Translations under genes and position numbers: made by a program
NCBI GenBank assembly: GCA_015179125.1
Contig: WHVA01000233.1
Location: 103,776-167,775 of the forward strand
Direction: 5' to 3'
Length of the DNA stretch: 64,000 bases
Origin: Gautieria morchelliformis
Taxonomy: Eukaryota > Basidiomycota > Agaricomycetes > Gomphales > Gomphaceae
Notes under the pieces: generated by a model
Databases searched by the model: none
Told to the model about the DNA's origin: nothing
The model's input: the letters and a program-made list of their open reading frames with translations, nothing else
Part shown: positions 1 through 11,637 of the stretch, one piece after another
Layout: the number at the start of each line of letters is the position of its first letter
Position numbering within the stretch: position 1 is the stretch's first letter

Positions 1-1404
1 CACTTTGAATCCTAATCGCACAAAAATAACTGTTCAAAGTTATAATTCAAACCGTGCGTTCTTGTAGATTGACAACTACCGTGCTGTGCGACAATTACTC
101 TCACTTGCAGAGCTTGGTGTCCAGTTTTATTCAGGCAGGTTGCTCGATGGCAAAGAGACCAGAAAGCCTATCCACGGGTGGTCGGGACGCGATGGCGATG
201 GATATCACTCTCCGTTCCTGTCTCACATGACTACGATATAGCATTCGCTTTCCTTTGAGTTCCATGAGGTAACCATGCGTTCATTCATCTTTATATCAAC
301 TGACATCTCCGAAGCCCCTCGCAGCGTGGCTGCATCACGTGAATGGGGCTGGATGCGGCCAGGCAATCCTTTAAATACCTCGACGCGTTGACCGTCTGCA
401 ACAACTCTCCTGGCCCCCAACCACCATCTTCTAGCGGTACAACCACAGCAGACTTTGACCAACATCTGTGGATCATGCTATCCCTCGCCATGCTTGGCGA
501 CTATGTTCTAGCTGGACTAGAACTCCTCAGAAGTCTTCCAGTAACCTCTTTCTTGGACGCTGAAAGCCTTGGTTTCTCGTTTTATATACACCCCGGTGCA
601 TGCCTTGCACGTGTTAATGGAAGATTTGTGCAGCTCCCATGCCCGCCCAAGACTACCTACCAGATCCCATGCCCGTCCAAGACGAGTACCAGCCCTTCAA
701 TCGGAGCCCTTCATACCTGCGTCAACTCCGCTACGTTCAGCACTGCAGCTATCACGTCTCAATCCAGCACCGGAGCACTCGTCGCGGTGAACCTGCTTGT
801 CATTTTGTGGCTGCTCACTCTGCTTGCGCTCTCCCTGACATACAAACCAGTCCGGCTCGTAACTCGCAGCTCGTTCACCAACCATTATCGATCCAGGTAG
901 TGCTCTCCGCCAAATCAGCCATCACTACAAGCTCCAATGTTCTCTATGCCGATATCCTTTTCGAGAAAATTGTCATCCCCTATGCCGATATTGTTTTGGT
1001 TATAGCGGCATCTCCTGCGGTGTTCGTCGCTGGCGTTTTGATTGTGGTTTTACTAGGATTCATCAAACCGACGTCTGACATCCCTCCCGGTCCGAAGACC
1101 GGCCGATTTCGTAGCTGGTAGGAGAGCACAGCGCAAAAGGCTCCTGTGAGTTCACTATTTCCTTTCTATACTATTTCCATCGATCTCACCTTGAACCGAA
1201 GTGCCGCGATAGTTCGTAAAGACAACAGTGGCGGAGCATTGCTAGATATTCGCAGGTTATACCAGCACATATTGCGCACGCGCGACCAGGAGCGAGCAGC
1301 AAGGTCTTGTGCACAACACCTGAAGAAGCTTGCCGGCGTGTCGATTAGAATCATCGATACGATGTAGCTACAACAATATGCCATACGTGCCACGGGACGG
1401 CACC

Positions 1405-1451
1405 ACTGTAGGAGACGTCTTCCATGGAGTATGGAAGACGTCTCCTACAGT
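1405..1451. repeat. perfect palindrome, 21-bp arms, 5-nt loop
   Basis: Positions 1405-1425 are the exact reverse complement of 1431-1451, separated by GGAGT. This is far beyond chance for a 3-kb stretch, and it belongs with the other fold-back palindromes listed at 20.6-20.9 kb. Confidence 0.9.
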
Positions 1452-1595
1452 AGGCCGGCGTACAATCAATCGGTACGATCAACCCAAGTAGCGGTTGATT
1501 ACGCAGTGGCCCCTTCTTTTGTCCAGATTGAGAATGGAAATCTACGAGTGAGCATTCAAACTTGTTCGAGCTTGTCCTCTGACGACTTCTCCGAG

Positions 1596-1651
1596 AACTC
1601 CAGACATGCCCATAGCAGGCTGAGTCAGCCTGCTATGGCATGTCTTGAGTT
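1596..1651. repeat. near-perfect palindrome, about 27-bp arms, 1-nt centre
   Basis: The core arms 1610-1623 and 1625-1638 are exact reverse complements around a single G. Pairing continues outward to 1596/1651 with one bulged C (1609) and one mismatch. It is not associated with any recognisable terminator or gene end. Confidence 0.85.
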
Positions 1652-3036
1652 TGGAGCGACGAGCAAGGGGCCGTGTATGACAATGGAATTTGTGCGAGAT
1701 GATGAAACTTACTGACCCATTCGCAGAGACACCATGCTTCCAACTGTGGATGACTTCGTGCCACAAGCCCCACTGTTTGTCGCCGGTGTCGTGGACAAAA
1801 TGTACTACCGCACGGGTAGCCACATGGATGGTGACGACTGGGTGCGACTCGGAACTGCTCCAGGGTAGGGACAGCCATCATTGGGACGCTGCAAAATGAC
1901 TTATTTAAATTCTAAGTGGGCACCCGGGAGGGCTACATTACCCAGTGCCCGGAGCTCCATACTCGGTTTTGAATGACCGATTCTATGACCTCACAGGTTT
2001 TACACTTCCGTCATCGGAGACTTTCCGCTCAATCGCCAGTATGTCTAATGCTACCCCCGTCGCACACGTGCGACCTCGACTTCAAGCCGATCATAAATAC
2101 TGCAAAAGAGATCTCGATCTGTCTCCGTCCATGTACAACCCGCTCTCCTGTTTTCCCTTCATGCCCGTAGATGGCGTCATTTCTGGTGGCAATGATACAG
2201 TCAGTTGGACGCGGATGGTGGAGGTATGCGACTGGGAATTATATGCCCAGTCGCCGAGCACATGCGTAATGCAATTGTCTGTCCTCTTCACACCTCCGCG
2301 TTAACTTTTCTAATGATGACGTGAAATTAGATGACCTAGGTGAATGCTTAGCGTCTTCCCTGTCAAGACCTCCAGAGGACGGGAGATGGCGACATCAATC
2401 AAGGGTATGTCGCCCGGTCACCCCTTCGCCATGTATTATCAGATATCGTTCAAATCCCGACATTAAGAGTCGTAGGGGAACCTACAAATCTTGCTTGCTT
2501 ATAATGGACACGGACACAGTGCCTTGATCCGGGATATTGATTGCTTGTAACACATCTAGACATGCTAGATTATCATTGATGGACAGCATAATTTCATCAG
2601 TACAGTAGCATCGAAGCCCGTCTAATTTGAATACCGTTTATCACTCGGAATACGCCCCATCTCCAAGGAAACAAACGGAGAAATCGATGACTGACATGCT
2701 GTCACTGTGGTAATATTACATGCGTGTGTGCAAAGCGAAACGTGATGCAAAGACAAGACGCGGACAAGGGACAGGAATGCGAATACATGGGAACAACGTC
2801 CGGATGGAAGTATAGGATGCAGGCTATTCCATGGTGGAGACTGATCCAAGTGCGTGATGCAAAGCCTGCTCGGTCAACTACCAATTCGATCCGCACAGTC
2901 GTGGGCCGAGGCAGCACGTCAGATGATACTTACAGTACTGAATATGAGACGCAAATCTCTGTGCACCGCTATGAATGCGAATCACATAAGTAAATTGAAA
3001 CACCTTTCAGAACACAAAAATGATTGTTAACAGCCC

Positions 3037-3040
3037 AAAA
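3037..3040 (-). terminator. Pol III terminator (T4) of tRNA-Ala
   Basis: Four consecutive T residues on the minus strand lie five bases past the tRNA 3' end, the usual RNA polymerase III stop signal. Confidence 0.7.
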
Positions 3041-3044
3041 TATA

Positions 3045-3127
3045 TGGACGCTCTGGGAATCGAACCCAGGACCGTTCGCAGCATATGCTTATGCTAAGCG
3101 AACGTTATACCCCTAAACCAAGCGCCC
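3045..3127 (-). tRNA. tRNA-Ala (anticodon AGC) with 11-nt intron
   Basis: Read on the minus strand, a 7-bp acceptor stem closes, with a G-U at pair 3-70, the universal alanine identity element. The D arm contains GTTTAGGGGT and the T arm GGTTCGATTCC. The anticodon stem TTCGC/GCGAA encloses 18 nt. Removing an 11-nt intron placed one base 3' of the anticodon, the canonical eukaryotic position, leaves the 7-nt loop TTAGCAT. Discriminator base is A; no CCA is encoded. Mature length is about 72 nt. The A and B boxes are internal, so RNA polymerase III transcription is expected. Confidence 0.95.
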
Positions 3128-3419
3128 TTGGGGAACGTCGCTTTCTTGAGCCTCATAACATCGCCATAAACCTACGTGATCATGCTGCACTTAATTTGCA
3201 TAATAATAAGCAGACTCCAAGTATCCCCCTTGGCTGTGTATATACCAGATACTCTACTTTCCTCAACCCAACTACGTGTATTCAAGTTTTCGTTGTTCTT
3301 TTCGATAGCTACTCTATAGGGCCTTACATCTGTTTTACATAATTTCCACATACCACCATGTCACACTACTAGTCCTATCCCCCAATGAGCTCAGCTGTGT
3401 TCTAGGATAGAATGTAACA

Positions 3420-3879
3420 TTACGGTACCTTCTTCTGCTCTTGCTTTTTTTGTTCACCAGTCTCCTTGTCGTGGCCCTTCTACAAAGACCAAACGATTTA
3501 CATAAACGGTTGTGCCAGCTACGAGCAACTGGCACTGACCTTCACCAATTTGGGTTTTCTGGTTATTTTGCCGACCACCTGTTCTGTGACACCAGTGATC
3601 TTGTCTCCTAGTGTCTATAAAATAACAGCAAGAAATTCACGTCAACCTAACCAACATATTCGGTTTTGGACGTACAGCTCCATCCTTGGCGTGGTGATGT
3701 GATAGATATTCTGGCCCATATCCCACTGCTCCAGCATGTCTCTGCTCGGGATATCTCGCATCATCGAAATGCTCCGTAGGGGGATCATTGGTAGTTGTGC
3801 TAGTCTGAGCAGTATTGGCGTCCATTTCGTCGACGGGATGAGATGGCGTTGCAGGAGAGTGAGATTCAGGCTGAGACAT
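3420..3879 (-). CDS. small CsbD-like domain protein, three exons
   Basis: Start ATG at 3879 opens a Ser/Thr/Pro/His-rich, probably disordered N-terminal half (MSQPESHSPATP...). The first intron has a GTACGT donor and a TATAG acceptor (61 nt). Exon 2 reads TLGDKITGVTEQVVGKITRK, and a second intron (GTCAGT...TTTGTAG) joins exon 3, GHDKETGEQKKQEQKK, ending at TAA 3420-3422; both introns are phase 0. The Gly-Asp-Lys...Gly-Lys pattern with a Lys-rich tail resembles fungal CsbD-like proteins, small hydrophilic proteins often stress-associated. An upstream in-frame Met exists at 4002 but adds unremarkable sequence. The family call rests on motif resemblance; the gene model itself is well supported by frame continuity across both introns. 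Confidence 0.6.
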
Positions 3880-5468
3880 TATGAGGCAATGATATGTATT
3901 AATTTCTGAAAAACATCTTTTTGAGTACTTGGCGACGATGACGAGTTGAGATACGTCATTGGACACTGTCACGTGATCCTGTGACTCCCTCATGCCGAAC
4001 ATCTAACTGTTTGTAATAGACTGCGAAGTACCGGGGGGAATTGTTGGGATCTGGAGATCCCGGGCGGCACTTCGGTGCGCTGACGCGTCCATGACGCATC
4101 GCACTCGCATAGACAAAGGAGGAGTGGAAGACAAGGATAGGGAAAAGACAAAGGACAAAGGACAAGGGAGACAATAGGATAAATTATAATTAGCACAAGG
4201 CTTTCATGTATATAAGGCAGCGACTGAAGGTCGCTGCTGGATCATCGAATCTACTCTGGTATACTACATCTCTAATAACAAATATACCAGTAAAATTCTA
4301 ACAATTTAGAATGTTACTGGTCGAGGGCATCAATGATTGAGGTTTGTAATCGGGTCTCCGTTCGAGATCGTCCGCGGCACAAACGCTCTTTCAACAACCA
4401 CAACCTCCATCGACATGCCTGGCCTCAGCACTCAAATCTTGGCCCAATCGTCATGTGAACGTGACTTTACTGTAATCTGATTCTGGTTCAGTTTCTTGAT
4501 TTGAAGGCCAACACGCGAGTAGCGGACCAATGGGGGCTGAAGTCTCGGAAAACAACTCTCGAGCGCGGTCAAGGATCTATATGAGGTGATGACCATGCGC
4601 CTGTCAAGTTGAATCTTGCTCGAGGTTTTATTGACAATGGGGTACTGCTCAACGCTCTGACGAGCTCAAGGTTGTCTGTATCGTGCTTATGCGCTATGTG
4701 GCTGCCATGACCCAGATATTTGATGGTCTCTTCGTTGTCTGCCATTGTATTTGCTGCTGCCTATGAGCAACGTATTACCCAGGGAAGGTTCGTACTACTA
4801 GGCACGACGTCTCGGAGACTGATATAGCATTCATCAGGGATCCAAACACACATGAACAGTGACCAGACGATTGTTTCTCTCAGCCGTCCTTTCCTACAAT
4901 ATGTTGCGGAGACAGGAATGCCTTTGGATGCTGTCGGTGTATTCACGAACACTTATCACCAGTCTGGAATTGAGGTTGCCATCACGAAGAGCTCTGCAGC
5001 AACTTCGGTGACGATGTGGGTCACTGTTGCAATGCAAAGCGGGCTTCAGATTCAGCACTCAGGCTTACATAAAGTGTCAGCAGGTTCGGCGGGCTGAGCC
5101 TCCCCGAACCCGTCTGTGATGGGGATGGAGATCAAGAATAATTGCCTCAGGTTTTAACCTGCTCTACAGCTACTGCACTGAATTCTTGTTCACAAGAAGT
5201 CTGCTCGGTGCACAATTTGACCATGTAATATGTAGCTCTCTCGGCATATATTTAGTACTTAGTAATGGATCTTTTACCGCGTTCGGGAGGCTCCAAACTC
5301 GGCGCACGCCCGCCGAGTTACCGGGCGACGGGTCACGCTTGCATATTCACAAGCCTGTATTAAATATAAGATCTACGTGGGAGGGTAACGTCCTCGGAAT
5401 AACTTTAGCCGGTATTCTCAAGCTGTTTGTTCCTTCCTTGCTCTCCTCCATATCAGCGATTCCTGACT
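3880..5468. other. intergenic, no recognised gene
   Basis: Short open frames only (longest about 81 codons, 4852-5097 +). I see no domain, tRNA or TE terminus. A TATA-like stretch lies at about 4207-4215. Part of this interval should hold the promoters of the CsbD-like gene (left) and of the aldo/keto reductase (right). Confidence 0.5.
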
Positions 5469-6791
5469 ATGCCTTGGGAAACCATCAAGCTCAACACCGG
5501 TGAGCCTCTAGCCACCCCAATTTGAATACGTATGTAGTTGCTCCCTTTTTCAGGGAGTGAAATCTCCACCCTTGGATTTGGGACGTGGACTACTGGTAAT
5601 GGGCAGCAGGCTACAGACCAGGTCGAGCAGGCTCTCGGACTAGGGTTCGATCACGTCGGTACGCATCCCTGACCACCGCCTGGGCTGCGGCGCTCACCTG
5701 CCAGTTAGACACCGCCCAGGCCTATCGGAACGAAGCTGAGGCTGGCCAAGCTCTCAGAGAAAGCGGCATTCCCCGGTCGGAAATATTCATTACAACCAAG
5801 TACTCTGGTCTGAGAGACGTCGAGACGTCCATTCAGGATTCGCTGAAATACGTGAGCTCTCTCAAGTTGCCTCGTATCTGTCGCTGTTGTCCTGAACTTC
5901 TCCGCCCAGTTGGGTGTCAGCTACGTCGACCTGTACCTCATCCACAGTCCAAGACTCGCCCAAGGGGACATACCCGGTTTGTGGAAGAAATTCGAACAGA
6001 TCTATGCCAGGGGTCTGGCAAAGTGCGCCAACACTAGTAGACAAAGTCAGCGGCTGATGATCAACGCAGGAATATTGGCGTCAGCAATTTCACTGTTGCT
6101 GATATGACCCTTCTCCTCAAGGACGCCAAAGTTAAACCAGCCGTTAACCAGGTCCCTCGAATACGCTTTCCGCGCGATTCTGGGCGCTTCTAATATGCTT
6201 TTCTACAGATCATGTTCCATCCCTACGTTCAAGTGCAGCAGTTACCCTGTCTCGAATATTGCAAGCAACAGGACATTGCCATTGAGGCGTATAGCCCCCT
6301 GATGTACATCTCCCCCAATCTCTTGAGAAAGTTATCAAGCTCATACATTGACTAGCCCCATCACAAAATTACCCGGTGGACCAGTCGATAAACCCCTGGC
6401 CGACATTGCTGCACGCACTGGAGCGACCTATGACCAAATTCTGCTTGCCTGGAACAAATCTAAAGGCACCGTGGTTCTCACGTGGGTCGACATACAAACT
6501 ATGTAGTCCCATCTCGCTATGTCGTCTCACTATGTCGTGCAGGACCAGTTCCAAGAAGTCTCGGTTGGAAGGCTACATCAAAGCAGGGGATCTGGGTACA
6601 ATCTTCGCTCCGAGAAACACATGAATTCACTGACTTTTCTTGCAGCCTTAACGAAAGAAGATATTAGCGCCATCGATAGCGCCGGCGCCCTTGGCCCCGC
6701 CTGGGGATATAAGGTTATTCTTCAAAGGCTTGCGATTGCAGCTGCAGCCGCGGGCATATTCTGGGGCGGCTCTCGGCTTCTGGGTTTCTGA
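5469..6791 (+). CDS. aldo/keto reductase with C-terminal hydrophobic anchor
   Basis: A gene of about nine exons starts [11 protein letters not shown] at 5469. NAD(P)H-dependent reductase of the AKR superfamily, a TIM barrel reducing aldehydes/ketones. Visible in order: [17 protein letters not shown] (catalytic Asp and Tyr), ITTKYSG (catalytic Lys), [11 protein letters not shown] (catalytic His), [20 protein letters not shown] and IEAYSPL. All four tetrad residues are present. Introns are 45-75 nt with clear GT/AG borders, for example GGTGAGC after LNTG and GTGAGC before LGVSYVDL, and the frame is restored at each. After the barrel ([11 protein letters not shown]) the protein ends with a basic, then hydrophobic segment ([19 protein letters not shown]), suggesting a tail anchor to ER or another organelle membrane. 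The substrate is not predictable. No neighbouring pathway genes are seen. Confidence 0.9.
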
Positions 6792-7241
6792 ACGGGACAT
6801 TTAAGCAGTTGCCGCTAGTTGGAGAAAGCTTACCCCATGTACTGCCAGTATGCAATAACTTGCGTAACGAACTTTGCCCATCAAATCCCACAGGTTATAA
6901 AGCATAAACAATGGCATAAGGCATAGATCGTAGTGAGTTACAAACAGTGGAACAAGAACAGGGCCCCTTGACCGTACCCAGACCGAATACACATGCTAGA
7001 GGGCGTTATGAGCCACGACAAAACGATGTAAGAATACCAGAGACACGAGACACAAGAATTCCAAGGCTGGGGAGAACAGCAACAACAAGGTGTGGAGGAA
7101 GGGTCGAAGGTAGAATAGTTAGGAATACGACACGATAATGTGAGGAACGGGAGGGACAAAACAACATGGTACACCATGGGTATATCAGAGCGTCGGTCAA
7201 GACACGAGGGATGGTCGCGGAAGCCCGAGTCGATACATACT
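6792..7241. other. convergent intergenic spacer
   Basis: Lies between the 3' ends of the aldo/keto reductase (+) and the basic/acidic protein gene (-). Only short shadow frames are present; it presumably holds two 3' UTRs. Confidence 0.5.
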
Positions 7242-7852
7242 TCAATTTCCTTCCTGTTGAAGTAAATAGTCAACAACGAGCATCGTGTAATCCTGGATGG
7301 GACAGACGGACCTGAACGTCGGCTTCCGCCTTTTCGGCCTCCGCTTCAGCCTCTGGCTCCTCGGGGATGCCCTGTTCCACAGGGCTAGTGGCGTTTTCCT
7401 TTTCATCCTCATCATCGGCTGCTTTGGCCTACGGGTAATGTCACCTCATTGCATATGGCAACCAAGATAAGCATAGCGACTAACCTTGGACGTTGGCTTC
7501 TTCGAGCCTACCTGCGAGCTCGGCTTTCCCGCTTTGGAGGTGGGCTTGGAGGAAGGCTTGTTAGATGCCTTGGACGAGGGTTTAGCAGCAGCGGAAGGCG
7601 GCTTCGAGGAGGGCTTGACCTAGTCTGGTGTCAGCAGAGACGCGATCAGACAATATATAATCGAACCATTTTTGTTGCTGGCTCCTTAACGTCCGCGTCG
7701 TCCTTTTCAACGTCTTCCGCCTTCCGCTTCTTGCCTTTGCCTTCGCCCTTCTTGGCGCGTGGCTTGGTAGCGACGGGCTTGGGTAGATCTTTTACACGGG
7801 CGGACCTGCGAACGCCTTCGACAGGCTCTACAGGCGCTTTACGAGGCGGCAT
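7242..7852 (-). CDS. low-complexity nuclear-type protein with basic leader and acidic tail
   Basis: Start at 7852, MPPRKAPVEPVEG. The first exon is basic, with RRSARVKDLPK and KPRAKKGEGKGKKRK, which look like nuclear localisation and AT-hook-like DNA-contact sequence. The second exon is a Ser/Lys/Pro repeat (KPSSKPPSA, NKPSSKPTSK), and the third is acidic with Glu-Ala repeats (EPEAEAEAEKAEADVQ). Introns: GTTCGA...GACTAG and GTTAGT...CCGTAG. The 3' end is uncertain: with a final GTCCGT...CAACAG intron the stop is at 7242-7244; without it the frame ends at 7270-7272. The leader resembles that of the peroxidase gene at 18701 (same spacing of PRKA, RRS.R, D.PK and KPR.KKG). A chromatin or nucleolar role is plausible, but no catalytic domain is seen. 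Confidence 0.6.
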
Positions 7853-9292
7853 TGTTTGAAACTGAGTTAAGGTGGCGCGGCGCGGGGCAAGGGTGTTGAA
7901 GTGGTTGAGGGGAAAGGGACGCGTGAGGTTGCGCTGAGTATTCACGCTTTTGAAGCCCGACTTAAACCTCGTCACGTGACATTTTCTGGTCGCAAAACAA
8001 AACGCACACAACAGCCACGCTAGCGGGCTCGTCATCGCAAAGCGCCCTCGAAACCCAGACTAGCCGTCGGGGGCAAAACTGCGCGAACATGTTGAATCTG
8101 TACGAATAACGCCGGGGCGCGGGGGCTTGGCTCGTGTTGAACTATTTCATGGCTTTACGCGGGTTTCGCGATGCTCGAGGGCTCATGTACTATTTACAGC
8201 AAAACTAGACAGTACGTCTCTGCATTGTATGTGATCCAACCACGACCTTTCACTCGAGAATGTCCCATCCTGACTCGGGATGCTGCTTAACTCGGACTCG
8301 GTCCGTAGCATGCTGTCCGTTTCCCGTAGTCTACCACCCAGATGCTGGTATCACTCGCTGGAAACAGGCATAGACCACACTCGGATGAGTGTACACTCCT
8401 CGGTGTTGAGACATTCTCCCGGGCATCGATCAGAAAGTACTGGATTATACAGAGTATTGGGTCATGCAGTCAAAAACATATTTATGCACAAGAAATTCAC
8501 GCGCAATCACCGTCCGTCAGTCACCCGTCCTCAGTCGCCCTGCTATCAGGGTACTCCTTGACGCGAGTAGCGCAGAGGGGCTTGTCCCTTTTTTACTGAT
8601 GTCCTCAATAGTCACTTCTCAGTATCGCGGTACGTGGCAGAACACAATCAAACTTGGGTGTATCATTCTGAGAAATTTGAAGAGATTCATCTCCACGATC
8701 CCAACGATATGTAACCCACAGATTATATCAAGACGAGTCGCAATACCGTACACACACAGCGTGTCTCCTCAACTCGCGGCATATATGCACTTTCCTGGAT
8801 TGGGATAAGGACTGGGACGGGCGCACCTCACTTCACGGTGTGGCGCAACCATTCCTGGAGTCTTCTCCACTTCACATGAGTACCATTCGACTCAACTCCA
8901 ACAAGTAATGACTTACTTGGAAAGCGAAGGTGACGTAAAAGATACCGTAATGAGAGCTGATCCTGAGAACATACTTCCCAACCTGTTGAGCGCCAAGCCC
9001 AGCAAGCCCAGACAGATGATTCAGATGATCCGCATAGTCCAACAGACTCCATCGATGTTGTAGTAGTATCCCGAAACTCAGATGGTCGCGTGCTAGGGTT
9101 CCCTTAATGGCAGACCGCGCTCGTGCTCGTTATATGATTAACTGCGTGACGTAAGGTCCAGACCACCGCCAGTCTTCTCCTATGGAGTATAAGTATCATA
9201 AACATCTCCTAATCGTTGCACCCAGTCTTCCGCCTTGGGTGCCGAGTCTTAAAGCTTAGAACCGTTGGGCGTATATCCTGCTGTGCCTGCTG
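7853..9292. other. intergenic, no recognised gene
   Basis: Contains the promoter side of the 7852 gene and the 3' flank of the bestrophin gene. Open frames at 8280-8808 (+) overlap one another without a domain, and I find no repeat or TE end. Confidence 0.5.
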
Positions 9293-11637
9293 TCACGTCA
9301 TCCCAGTACGCTCCATGCCTCTCGAGAGCGCCTCCCTAATTGGGCCCGACCCTCGCGACACCCACTCCTCAGGTGTTCCCCTCTCTATCAACTTGCTCGC
9401 GTTTCTGTCCGAGGGTAGATTATGTGCGTCGAACACCACGTCGTTAAGCGACGAGAAGGCCCAATCAGCAGGGTCTGGGGTGGGGAGGGAGGTGATGGCC
9501 ATGAGTTCTGGGCGAATGATGGCGTGCGTGAAGTGGTCCATGTTCTATTTATGATGGTAAGCGCCGGCACGATGAAGAATCGAAGAGAGTCGAACTAGAT
9601 CGTTTTTATCGTAGCCAAATGGATCTATATATAATGTGAGGTCAGGGTTTAAGGTATGTGATGTGCCGATTCAGAAGAACGCACTCTCGATCTCCTCGCC
9701 GGCCACGAGGAAGCCAAAGAAAATAAAACTCTGTTCCATGCATGACTTAGTCTCACGCAAGTAACGTAGGATGTGTACCCACGAGAATGGAGGTCGCCGG
9801 TATTGTCAACCAAGCCATTGTCTTCCAGATCTGAAGCGGCTATATTTAAAACCTGTTAGCAATTAGGAAAGTCGAAGGTAGTGAATCATAATCACCAGCG
9901 CCAGACAATAAATCGATGTTACGACCCAAAGATGTATCGAATACCTGAAAGCGCCCAACGTCAGCGATTGGTGACTATGAATGAGGGCCGAAAAAATGTA
10001 CGAAAAGGGTATGGGCGTCGTCAAAATACGCTCCAATCCAGTCAACGCATCCACCAACCCATGTAAAGAGGCGATTAGCAAATCTGCAGAGAGTAAACAT
10101 ATGTGGTCCGCGATCCTTGATAGAAACGCACTGGTCGTGGGCACATCTATGACTTTCCGGCGCTGCAAGGCAGCAATGTACGAGCTCTGTGGGCATTGTA
10201 TCGTCAACGTTGAAGGCCGACCGTGCGTCTTGATGACCCACAAGATAAAGTGTGATTTCCAAGGGCACGTTATGACTGACAATTGTCCCGCGCTTCCCAC
10301 GGGGCATCCGAGCTCGTAAACGCGCGGCCTTACGCCCTTTGACTTCCTTTCCTCGCGCAGTGAGCAGCTTCACAAGCAGTGAGAGCGGAAACACGTCAAA
10401 GTAGGAGAACTGTGGTGGAATGCGTGCAGGGAGGAGAGGTGGGTCTTCTAGTGGGCGGGTTGAAGTTCTCGCAGTAACGGGGGGCGCGAGAGAGGTGCGG
10501 AAAGGTCCATATGCTACTGCAGTTGGAGAGGGTGGGGGGACGGATATGTTCGAAGGACGTTTATGCGCTGAGGTGTTGTGGAGTGGAAGATGAGAGACGG
10601 ATGCAGACTCCCGGCGGGTTGAAGTGCTGCGCTTCGGGTCTGAAGGAGGAGGTCCCTGCTTCTCATCGGCGTCGGAAAAGCCCGGGGAACCCGGAGAAGC
10701 AGGCAGAGCGGTGGGAAGTGCATACGCGGGGAGGAATTTGACCAGAGGCCAAAGGTCTTCGTAATAGATGCCTTCTTCGCCACGTAGGTAGTGCTTCACG
10801 GAGACGCTAGGATAGAAATATTATATGAAAAGATATGCGGAGGCACTGCGATGCACGAACGCGAAGCCCTCGATAAGGTTGACGACCGTCTTTTTTTCGA
10901 CGAGGCTGCGCGCTGCTAGTTCGTCGGCACTTCGACCTTGGGTGTCGGGGAGAGCGTCTAAGGACGACGGCGGTCAGAACTGTAACGGTCTGGCACGATG
11001 ATACTGATAGGATCTACGTACCCGGCACATGAAACCAGACTGTGCGTGCAAAGGTGCGACTTTGCAAGATTATTTGTGACCATAGTCGGCGACCTTCGTT
11101 ATATCTGAGATGTATCAGAATCACGCCGTAGGCATATCCATGTCCCACAAGCACTATCACCTTTCAAAGGACGAGGTCGTTCTAATGGGGATGGTCAGCA
11201 CATTCGCGTAATGGGTTTCGAATCTGTGCTCGCCTGTAGCTTACCACAAAACCGAGGACAGTGCCAATACTAACCCGCGGTAGCTAAGTTGAGTACGTCT
11301 GAGATTTCGACGCGGTTAATTTACGCACACTGTGAGGAGGGTTGGCTGAAAGTTGAGAGCGTAGACCTTTTGCTGGTTGATGAGTGTGACACAAGTGCCC
11401 CATGCCGTGAAAAACAATATGATATGATAGCATCTATGGGAAGAGGTCAGCAAAGCACCAACGGCTACACACAGCATATCCCGCATACCTAAACAGGGCG
11501 GTTGCTAGGAGAGCGTTGATAAAGCTAGGCCAGAAACGTTTTGTGGGTGCGAATGCGTCGACTGGGGGGAGGATATTTGAGAAGCGGCTTTCTATGCGTT
11601 CCAGGCGAGGGGAAAGCTGGTCAGCGTGGTTATGCAT
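9293..11637 (-). CDS. bestrophin-family anion channel (UPF0187/RFP-TM)
   Basis: Multi-exon minus-strand gene. In order: KRFWPSFINALLATALFR/CYHIILFFTAWG (membrane segment), FQPTLLTV-IGTVLGFV, RTTSSFERYNEGRRLWSQI, TFARTVWFHVP, RSLVEKKTVVNLIEGF/AVSVKHYLRGE, a long Pro/Ser-rich loop, VPLEITLYL, YIAALQRRKVIDVP, VDALTGLERILTTPIPFSY, QIWKTMAWLTIPATSIL, FIFFGFLVAGEEIE, PFGYDKNDL and MDHFTHAIIRPEL..., ending at TGA 9293. These are the conserved blocks of fungal bestrophin-like proteins, which form oligomeric chloride or anion channels. Splice sites fit throughout (for example GC/GTTCGT before VSVKHY). The long insertion between LWPLVKFLPAYALP and the next conserved block is typical of fungal members. 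Start chosen at ATG 11635-11637 (MHNHADQLSP); the frame is open to 11730 with an earlier Met. Confidence 0.9.

Larger units (their letters stand above)
1..3036. other. no confidently assigned gene; palindromes and short open frames
   Basis: No gene can be assigned with confidence. Overlapping plus-strand frames at 343-900 and 639-1121 each encode one hydrophobic segment. The second ends in a PPGPKTG motif that faintly recalls the hinge after a P450 membrane anchor, but nothing P450-like follows. Frames at about 1731-1860 and 1945-2304 (+) could be exons of an unrecognised gene, with a possible GT-AG intron between them, but they match nothing I know. Two strong palindromes lie at 1405-1451 and 1596-1651. 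Confidence 0.4.

Noticed and set aside
639..1121. Cytochrome P450 N-terminus (membrane segment followed by PPGP)
   Set aside because: The frame stops right after the motif, and no I-helix, ExxR or heme-binding Cys motif is found in any nearby frame.
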